Source: Polyangia bacterium (GTDB lineage: Bacteria > Myxococcota_A > Polyangia > Fen-1088). Taken from it: 64,000 nt of DNA. The stretch is taken from positions 186,001-250,000 of the forward strand of contig DATATI010000029.1 in the NCBI GenBank assembly GCA_036268875.1, written 5' to 3'. Made by a program: the position numbers and the translations under genes. Within the stretch, counting starts at the first letter, position 1. Each line of letters starts with the position of its first letter. A model generated the notes under the pieces. The model searched no databases and was not told the DNA's origin. It saw only the letters and a program-made list of their open reading frames with translations. Shown here piece by piece: positions 58,187-64,000 of the stretch.

Positions 58187-59188
58187 TCAGTGCCGGAAGG
58201 TGGGTGTCACGTTCAGCACCTGTTTTTCGCGCATATTGCGGATGACGATCAGGTCGGCGGCAGCACCGGCGCGCTCCTCCGTCAGCAGTTTGTGAAGGTC
58301 GTCGATGCCGGCGATGGGCGTGTCGCCAAAGCGAACGATGAGATCGCCTTCGCGGACGCCGGCCACCGCCGCCGGGCCGCTGGGCTCGACGGAGACGACG
58401 AACACCCCGCTTTCGGTGGGCAGGTCGTGAAAACGCATCACCCGGCGGTGCAGCGGCACGTTCTGCCCGGCCACGCCGATGTACGCGCGGCGGATGTGGC
58501 CGTCTCGAATCAAACGCCCCATCACGAAGCTGGCGGTGTTGCTGGCGATGGCAAAGCAGATGCCTTGCGCCGGCATGATCATCGCGGTGTTCATACCGAT
58601 CACCCGGCCCTGCCCGTTGACCAGCGGTCCGCCAGAATTTCCCGGGTTCAGCGCGGCGTCAGTCTGCACGACGTCGTCCACCAGCCGCCCGGTCTTCGTG
58701 CGCAGCGACCGTCCCAGCGCGCTGACCACGCCCGCCGTCACCGTCACGTCGAAGCCGTACGGATTGCCGATGGCGATGGCCAGCTGCCCGACCCGCAGGC
58801 GCGAGGAATCGCCGAACGTGACCGGCGTGAGGTCGGGCGCGTAGATGCGCAGCACGGCGATGTCCGTGTCCGGATCCTCGCCGACCAGATGGGCCGGGAA
58901 GCGCCGGCCGTCCGGCAGCGCGACGGAGATCTTGCGGGCCTGATTCACCACGTGACTGTTGGTCATCACGAACCCGTCGGGCGTGAACACGAAGCCCGAG
59001 CCGCTGCCCGTTGCCTCCTCGGGCGGTCGCGGCCCGCGACGGCGCCCGGCCGGAGCCGGCGGACCTTGCACGTCCACCTTGACCACCGACGGACTGACCC
59101 GCTCGGCCACCGACGTCACCGTCGTCGAATACGCGTCGAGCAGTTCACGATCGACGCGCCCCTCATCAATGCTTTCAACCGCGTTCAT
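58187..59188 (-). CDS. HtrA/DegP-type serine protease with PDZ domain, no signal peptide
   Basis: 333 residues from ATG 59188 with AAGGAGG seven bases upstream. Trypsin-like triad: His in TNSHVVN, Asp in EDPDTDIAVLRI, Ser in NPGNSGGPLV. One PDZ domain at the C-terminus (FVVSVEPSGPAAVAGVREGDLIVRFGDTPIAGIDDLHKLL). There is no signal peptide or N-terminal helix, so the protein may be cytoplasmic, unlike DegP. It follows the Spy-like gene on the same strand (73 bp gap). Confidence 0.92.
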   Translation of the reverse strand: MNAVESIDEGRVDRELLDAYSTTVTSVAERVSPSVVKVDVQGPPAPAGRRRGPRPPEEATGSGSGFVFTPDGFVMTNSHVVNQARKISVALPDGRRFPAHLVGEDPDTDIAVLRIYAPDLTPVTFGDSSRLRVGQLAIAIGNPYGFDVTVTAGVVSALGRSLRTKTGRLVDDVVQTDAALNPGNSGGPLVNGQGRVIGMNTAMIMPAQGICFAIASNTASFVMGRLIRDGHIRRAYIGVAGQNVPLHRRVMRFHDLPTESGVFVVSVEPSGPAAVAGVREGDLIVRFGDTPIAGIDDLHKLLTEERAGAAADLIVIRNMREKQVLNVTPTFRH

Positions 59189-59261
59189 CACGAAACCTCC
59201 TTGCCGCACGCCCCGGGAGGGTCGGCGCCCTCCCGGGGGCGAACGACAGCAATCGGCGCGT

Positions 59262-59780
59262 TTACAGAACCAGCGTCCCGGTGCGAATCAGGTACGCCAG
59301 CCGCTGTCGCTGATCGTCGTCGAGCAAAGCGTGGATGCGTTCCAGCGCCTTGGTCACGGCGTCGCGCAGGCGCTCGGCGCTGCCCACGCGCAGGTCGGCG
59401 CCTTCTTTCGCCCGTTCCTTATTGAACGCGCTTCCCGCCACCGCATCGGCGAAAGCGGTCAGCGTGCGCCGTCGGTCAACCTCGCCCTGGGCTCGCTCGG
59501 TCTTGAGCTCATCGAGGATCCGCGCCAGCTCGGCCACCTGGCGCTCGTCCAGTTCCAGTTTGTAGGCCAAAAAGCGCAGCGGGCGCCGGACGCCGAAGGC
59601 GCCGCCGCCGAACTCGCCGTCGCCGTCATCGCCGCCGCCCGCCTGCCGGTCGTCGCCGCGACCGCGCCCGCCCCACCCGCCGCCGGGCCCGCAGCCGGCC
59701 GAAGCCCAACCCGGACTGCAGCCATCGCCGCCACCCGCCACTTGACGAGACTTCCACCAGTACATCATTCCTGGATGCAT
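59262..59780 (-). CDS. Spy/CpxP-like (LTXXQ) stress protein
   Basis: 172 residues from ATG 59780 with AAAGGAGC upstream. N-terminal short Met/Trp/His region, a Gly-rich linker (GGWGGRGRGDDRQAGGGDDGDGEFGG), then helices LDERQVAELARILDELKTERAQGEVDRRRTL and LDDDQRQRLAYLIRTGTLVL, similar to CpxP/Spy LTXXQ-type chaperones or metal-resistance sensors. No classical signal peptide is obvious. Adjacent to the HtrA-like protease. Confidence 0.7.
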   Translation of the reverse strand: MHPGMMYWWKSRQVAGGGDGCSPGWASAGCGPGGGWGGRGRGDDRQAGGGDDGDGEFGGGAFGVRRPLRFLAYKLELDERQVAELARILDELKTERAQGEVDRRRTLTAFADAVAGSAFNKERAKEGADLRVGSAERLRDAVTKALERIHALLDDDQRQRLAYLIRTGTLVL

Positions 59781-59975
59781 CGTTCTTGCTCCTTTCGCGG
59801 AGGCCATCAGCTCCCCGCGGGTTATGTCGGCGTGGGCGGTATGCCTCACGTCGTTCATCAAGACTAAACGCCGAATCTTGATCGTCAATGGCGCTTTGTC
59901 GACCGGCCGCCGCTGGAGGCCGCGGATCCTTCCCGACCGCAGTAGCATCTGACCCGCTCTGAAAGGACAATCGTC

Positions 59976-60680
59976 ATGATTCAGGTTCGACCAGCCGCCC
60001 AGCGCGGCACCACCCGCATCGATTGGTTGGATAGCCGCCACAGCTTTTCATTCGGGGAGTTCCACGACCCGGCCAACATGGGTTTTCGATCGTTGCGCGT
60101 GATCAACGACGATCGCGTGGCCCCGGGCGGCGGCTTTCCTACCCACGGCCACCACAACATGGAGATCCTCAGCTACGTCCTCGACGGCGCGCTCGAGCAC
60201 CGGGACAGCCTGGGCACGGGTTCGGTGATCCGCCCCGGCGATGTGCAGCGGATGAGCGCCGGGACCGGCGTGCGGCACAGCGAGTTCAACGCTTCCCGCA
60301 GCGAGCCGGTGCGGTTTCTCCAGATCTGGATCATCCCCGAAAGGCAGACGATCGCTCCCGGTTATGAACAAAAGACGTACGGGGAGGCCGACCGGCAAGG
60401 TCGGCTGCGGCTGGTGGCCTCGCGCGACGGACGCGATGGATCGGTGACGGTCCATCAGGACATCAATCTGTACGCCGGCCTGTTCAAGGATGGCGACAAA
60501 GCGACGTATGAACCGCGGCCCGGGCGATCAACCTGGGTGCAGGTCGCGCGCGGCGCCGTGACGCTGAACGGGCAGACGCTTTCGGAAGGTGACGGCGCCG
60601 CCATTCAAAACGAAAAGGCCCTTCAACTGGCCGCCAGCGGCGTCGAGGAAGCAGAGGTTTTGGTCTTCGACTTGGCCTAG
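59976..60680 (+). CDS. Pirin-family protein (YhhW-like)
   Basis: 234 residues. ATG 59976 with AAAGGA upstream. Cupin metal site in FPTHGHHNMEILSYVLDGALEH and HSEFN. N-terminal pirin signature HSFSFGEFHDPANMGFRSLRVINDDRV. YhhW-type pirins can show quercetin 2,3-dioxygenase activity. Physiological role unknown. Divergent from the Spy-like gene; followed after 16 bp by the EVE gene. Confidence 0.93.
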   Translation: MIQVRPAAQRGTTRIDWLDSRHSFSFGEFHDPANMGFRSLRVINDDRVAPGGGFPTHGHHNMEILSYVLDGALEHRDSLGTGSVIRPGDVQRMSAGTGVRHSEFNASRSEPVRFLQIWIIPERQTIAPGYEQKTYGEADRQGRLRLVASRDGRDGSVTVHQDINLYAGLFKDGDKATYEPRPGRSTWVQVARGAVTLNGQTLSEGDGAAIQNEKALQLAASGVEEAEVLVFDLA

Positions 60681-60696
60681 ACTGCGCCGCACGACG

Positions 60697-61185
60697 ATGG
60701 CGCGGCGATACTGGCTGATGAAGACCGAACCGGAGAGCTTCTCGATCAGCGACCTCGCGCGAGCGTCGGCCGAGACCACCTTCTGGGACGGCGTACGCAA
60801 CTATCAGGCGCGCAATCTCATCCGGGACGAGATGATGGTGGGCGACGGCGTTCTCTTTTATCACTCGAACGCCAACCCGCCGGCCGTGGTGGGAACCGCG
60901 GAAGTGGTGCGTGCCGGGTATCCGGACCCCACGCAGTTCGATCCGCAGTCGCATCACTACGACGCCGACGCGCGCCCCGCCGAGCCGCGCTGGTACATGA
61001 TCGACGTCAAGCTGGGGCAGGTGTTCAAGCGGGCCGTCGGCCTGCCCGAGCTGCGCGCGCATCCCGCCTTGGAAGAGATGGTGCTGCTGCGCAAGGGCAG
61101 CCGTCTTTCAGTGCAGCCGGTGACCGCCAAGGAATGGAGCACCGTCGTCAAGCTGGGCGCCAGCAAGGCCGGTCCCCGGTCGTGA
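60697..61185 (+). CDS. EVE-domain (PUA-like) protein
   Basis: 162 residues from ATG 60697. RYWLMKTEPESFSISDLARASAETTFWDGVRNYQARNLIRDEMMVGDGVLFYHSNA is the standard EVE/thymocyte-nuclear-protein-1 start. EVE domains bind modified bases in DNA or RNA. Operon with the pirin gene. Confidence 0.93.
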   Translation: MARRYWLMKTEPESFSISDLARASAETTFWDGVRNYQARNLIRDEMMVGDGVLFYHSNANPPAVVGTAEVVRAGYPDPTQFDPQSHHYDADARPAEPRWYMIDVKLGQVFKRAVGLPELRAHPALEEMVLLRKGSRLSVQPVTAKEWSTVVKLGASKAGPRS

Positions 61186-61241
61186 AGCGCCGCCGTCCGG
61201 TGACCACGCGCTGGCCCTTCTCGACCAACGGCTGACCGGCG

Positions 61242-61526
61242 ATGCCGACCATCACCTTTCTCCCCGACGGCCCACGCATCGCCTGCGAGAACGACGAATC
61301 CATCTTCGACGTCGGCCGCCGCGCCGGCGTGCGCATCCCCACCTCGTGCGTCGGCAAGGCCAGCTGCGGCCTGTGCCGCGTGAAGATCGTCGCCGGTGAG
61401 GAACATCTGTCGCCGCTGAACAGCAACGAACGCCGGCACCTGGGCAACGTCTACTACCTCACCAAGATTCGCCTGTCGTGCCAGGCCCGGATCAGCGGCG
61501 GCGACGTCACCGTCGAGGTCCCCTGA
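61242..61526 (+). CDS. Adrenodoxin-type [2Fe-2S] ferredoxin
   Basis: 94 residues. Cys36, Cys42, Cys45 and Cys80 form the CX5CX2C...C ligand set (SCVGKASCGLC, LSCQAR), the adrenodoxin pattern. The fold TITFLPDGPRIACENDESIFDVGRRAGVRIPTSC is standard. It would carry electrons to a monooxygenase or maturation enzyme; no partner gene is adjacent. Confidence 0.93.
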   Translation: MPTITFLPDGPRIACENDESIFDVGRRAGVRIPTSCVGKASCGLCRVKIVAGEEHLSPLNSNERRHLGNVYYLTKIRLSCQARISGGDVTVEVP

Positions 61527-61609
61527 CCGCCCAAACGTGACAAAGGCTGGCACTTGGACGAAAGTGCTGCGCGCGCCGCGCTTGCCGCGGGCCAAGCCAA
61601 GGAACCACG

Positions 61610-62269
61610 ATGCAATCGCTTCTCGACCTGTTTCACCGCATTTATGACGTGCAAGGGATCGTCCGCTGGGGTGGCCTTATCGCTCTGGTGGCGGTCATCT
61701 TCTCGGAGACCGGTTTGCTGGTCGGCTTCTTCCTGCCGGGCGATTCGCTGCTGGTGACGGCCGGTTTGTTTTGCACCAGCGCCGATCCCGGACAAATTCC
61801 GCTGCTGAACATCGTCACCTTGAACCTCGCGGTGATGGTGGCGGCCATCGTCGGGGACACCGTCGGCTACTGGATCGGCGCCAAGTCGGGGCCCAAGCTG
61901 TTTTCGCGCGAGCAGTCGCTGCTGTTCTCGAAGAAGCACCTGCTGCGCACCAAGGAGTTCTACGAACGTAACGGCGGCAAGACCATCATCATCGCGCGCT
62001 TCATACCGTTCGTCCGCACGTTCGCGCCGGTGGTGGCGGGCATCGGCAAGATGAACTATCGGCGCTTCATCTCCTTCAACATCGTGGGCGGCATCGGCTG
62101 GGTGTTCAGCATGACCATGCTGGGATTTCTGCTGGGCAAGACCTATCCGCCGATCACCAAGCAGATCGACAAGGTGATCATCGTGATCATCTTCGTGTCG
62201 CTGCTGCCGGGGATGATCAGCTGGGCGACGAACCGGAAGAAACCGGCCGGCCCTGGCGTGTCCTTGTAG
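61610..62269 (+). CDS. DedA-family membrane protein
   Basis: 219 residues, ATG 61610 with AAGGA upstream. FSETGLLVGFFLPGDSLLVTAGLF and the conserved RFIPFVRTFAPVVAGIGKMNYRRFISFNIVGGIGWV motif identify DedA/SNARE-associated family proteins. These flip undecaprenyl phosphate or phosphatidylethanolamine and affect pH and drug resistance. Confidence 0.93.
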   Translation: MQSLLDLFHRIYDVQGIVRWGGLIALVAVIFSETGLLVGFFLPGDSLLVTAGLFCTSADPGQIPLLNIVTLNLAVMVAAIVGDTVGYWIGAKSGPKLFSREQSLLFSKKHLLRTKEFYERNGGKTIIIARFIPFVRTFAPVVAGIGKMNYRRFISFNIVGGIGWVFSMTMLGFLLGKTYPPITKQIDKVIIVIIFVSLLPGMISWATNRKKPAGPGVSL

Positions 62270-62287
62270 GGCCGCCCGCGCGGAATC

Positions 62288-62866
62288 ATGGCGCTCAAGA
62301 ACGCGAAGAAATCAGGCAAGGCAGCCAAGGCCGGCAAGGCAGCCGCGCCGAAGAAGGCCGCCAAGCCGGAGAGCAAGCCGGCGCCCAAGGCGACAGCCAA
62401 ACCCAAGGTGGCCTTCCCGAAGAAGAACCAGCCGCCCACCGAAGCCGAGTTCGCCGCCCGCCTGCCGCTGGCCATCGGCAAACGGTTCGAGCTGGTGCGC
62501 GGCTTTCTGAAGAAGCAAAAGGGGATCGGCGAAGAGCTGTACTTTTACGGCCCCAAGACCGGCTGGGCCTATCGTTACCTGCGCGACGGACAGCAGTCGA
62601 TCTGCTCGGTGATGATCCACCAGGATCGCCTGCTGGGGATCGTCGCCCTCGATCCCGCCGCCATGGCCGGCATCGACTGGCCGACGCTGTCGCCCGTCGC
62701 CCAGAAGGCCAAGCGCCTGGCCCATGGCAGCCCGGCGCTGCAGTGGATCGACGTGCCGCTGGAAGGCACCGGCGCCGGCGACTTTCGGGCGCTGCTGAAG
62801 GCGAAGCTGAAAGCCTTACCGATCTTGCCGCCTCCCACCCCGGCGCCGCGAACCGCCCCAGGCTAG
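62288..62866 (+). CDS. DUF3788-like protein with Lys/Ala-rich N-terminus
   Basis: 192 residues. The first about 45 residues are Lys/Ala/Pro-rich (histone H1-like), then a DUF3788-type domain (PTEAEFAARLPLAIGKRFELVRGFLKKQ, ELYFYGPKTGWAYRYLRDGQ). Function of the family is unknown. It starts 18 bp after the DedA gene. The family call rests on the FYGPKTGW pattern. Confidence 0.55.
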   Translation: MALKNAKKSGKAAKAGKAAAPKKAAKPESKPAPKATAKPKVAFPKKNQPPTEAEFAARLPLAIGKRFELVRGFLKKQKGIGEELYFYGPKTGWAYRYLRDGQQSICSVMIHQDRLLGIVALDPAAMAGIDWPTLSPVAQKAKRLAHGSPALQWIDVPLEGTGAGDFRALLKAKLKALPILPPPTPAPRTAPG

Positions 62867-63037
62867 GCCCGGCCTTCATCGCCCATCGCCAGGCGCCGAT
62901 GGTGAAGCGGGCCGCGCGACTTTCGACACCGCCAGCGGGCCCCTTCCGCGCGCACTTATGCTAGTTTTGGTCAGTTCAGGCGTTCGTCCGGTGCACGTTG
63001 CCCGGCGTCGGCGCCCGGCTGAAGGGCTTGGTTCAAC

Positions 63038-64000
63038 ATGGCCGCATTCGGAACGCTGACTTTACTCATCGCCCTGGTGGTCGCCACATACGCGGGCGTG
63101 GCCTCGTTGATTGGCGCGCGGCGCGGCAACCGCCGGCTGATCGAATCGGCGCGCGCCGGCGTCTACGCCCTGGCCGGCGTGCTGGGGCTGTCGTCGGTGG
63201 CGCTGGTCTACGCCTTCGTCACGCACGACTTTTCGATCAAGTACGTGCACCACTATTCGGACGCGGCGTCGCCGCTTTTCTACCAGATCACCGCCTACTG
63301 GGGCGGCCTTGATGGGTCGATCCTGTGGTGGGTGTTCCTGCTGTCGGTGTTCTCGGCCATCGCCGTGTACAGCAACCGCAACCGCCACCGCGAGCTTTTG
63401 CCCTACGTGGTCACCGTGCTGATGGCCATCGCCGACTTTTTTCTGTACGTCATCGTCTTTCACAAGAACCCGTTCGACACCTACCTGACCGATATCCCCA
63501 CCGCCGGCCGCGGGCTGAACCCCCTTTTACAGAATGCTTACATGGTGACGCACCCACCGTCGCTGTACACCGGCTTCGTCGGGATGAGCATCCCCTTCGC
63601 CTTCGGGTTGGCGGCGCTGATCTCCGGCCAGCTTGACGACGCCTGGATCGCGTCGGTGCGCAAGTGGACCCTGGGCGCCTGGTTCTTCCTGTCGATGGGC
63701 CTCACCCTGGGCATGCTGTGGGCGTACGAGGAACTGGGCTGGGGCGGCTTCTGGGGCTGGGATCCGGTCGAGAACGCCGGCTTTCTGCCCTGGCTGACGG
63801 CCACCGCGTTCCTGCATTCGATCATGATTCAGGAACGGCGCGGGATGATGAAGATCTGGAACGTCACCCTCATCATCCTTACCTTCTTCCTCACCATCTT
63901 CGGCACGTTCATGACCCGATCGGGGATCGTGCAGTCGGTGCACGCCTTCGGACAGGACACCACGCTGGCCTGGATCTTCACCATCTTCATGGTGATCACC
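63038..64000 (+). CDS. ccmF: Haem lyase, CcmF/NrfE family (partial, runs off window)
   Basis: The first 321 codons from ATG 63038, reading through to the last base of the window. Multi-pass membrane protein with HPPSLYTGFVGMSIPFAF and the WWD motif GWGGFWGWDPVENAGFLPWL, followed by ATAFLHSIMIQERRGMMKIWN and FMTRSGIVQSVHAFG. This is the CcmF/CcsA-type subunit that attaches haem to apocytochrome c. The rest lies beyond 64000. Confidence 0.95.
   Translation, partial: MAAFGTLTLLIALVVATYAGVASLIGARRGNRRLIESARAGVYALAGVLGLSSVALVYAFVTHDFSIKYVHHYSDAASPLFYQITAYWGGLDGSILWWVFLLSVFSAIAVYSNRNRHRELLPYVVTVLMAIADFFLYVIVFHKNPFDTYLTDIPTAGRGLNPLLQNAYMVTHPPSLYTGFVGMSIPFAFGLAALISGQLDDAWIASVRKWTLGAWFFLSMGLTLGMLWAYEELGWGGFWGWDPVENAGFLPWLTATAFLHSIMIQERRGMMKIWNVTLIILTFFLTIFGTFMTRSGIVQSVHAFGQDTTLAWIFTIFMVIT

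Overview
The window is very GC-rich, densely coded DNA from a Gram-negative bacterium, most likely a myxobacterium-like member of the Myxococcota (Polyangia type). The reasons are: a MYXO-CTERM-like tail on one secreted protein; a string of lipoproteins with short Cys motifs followed by long Asp/Ala/Gly-rich or GTGGQ-type linkers; outer-membrane barrels; a complete TonB module; and a dprA-topA-trmFO-xerC-hslV-hslU block as seen in delta-type bacteria and Firmicutes. I see no rRNA, tRNA, CRISPR array, insertion sequence, phage or plasmid feature. This is chromosomal housekeeping DNA mixed with accessory envelope genes. The assignment to a group is inference.

Left part (1-25 kb): the 3' end of an unknown gene; a secreted beta-helix protein and a heparinase II/III-like protein that look like a polysaccharide-degrading pair; on the minus strand a decaprenyl-phosphate phosphoribosyltransferase, a 4-TM SMR/ArnE-like protein and an outer-membrane barrel. 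Next come dprA-topA-trmFO-xerC-hslV-hslU (reading leftward), a CpoB-like/LysM envelope pair with a clear promoter, a polysaccharide deacetylase, hemX(ccsA)-hemA-hemC, trxA, a CesA/CslA-like glycosyltransferase and two divergent SDR genes.

Middle (25-37 kb): a small lipoprotein, then a dedicated sorting pair made of an exosortase fused to a CPBP protease (exosortase E type) and one 75-residue PEID-CTERM target whose exported part outside the sorting signal is only about 16 residues. Divergent from it runs a complete oppABCDF operon followed by two MFS transporters, then a hotdog thioesterase.

Right-middle (37-57 kb): a secreted GH8 endoglucanase, then a six-gene minus-strand operon in the order TonB-dependent receptor, Asp-rich lipoprotein, TonB, ExbB, ExbD, ExbD, with a GH123-like/DUF4091 protein divergent from the receptor. 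Together these look like a polysaccharide sensing and uptake locus of a kind not well described in this group. It is followed by secreted or lipid-anchored proteins: TPR, LamG, Cys-rich repeats, a beta-helix, and an Omp85-family barrel that seems to lack a standard start codon.

Right end (57-64 kb): ilvE, an HtrA-like protease without a signal peptide next to a Spy/CpxP-like stress protein, pirin, an EVE-domain protein, an adrenodoxin-type ferredoxin, a DedA protein, a DUF3788-like protein with a Lys/Ala-rich tail, and the 5' part of a ccmF/ccsA-type haem lyase gene that runs off the window.
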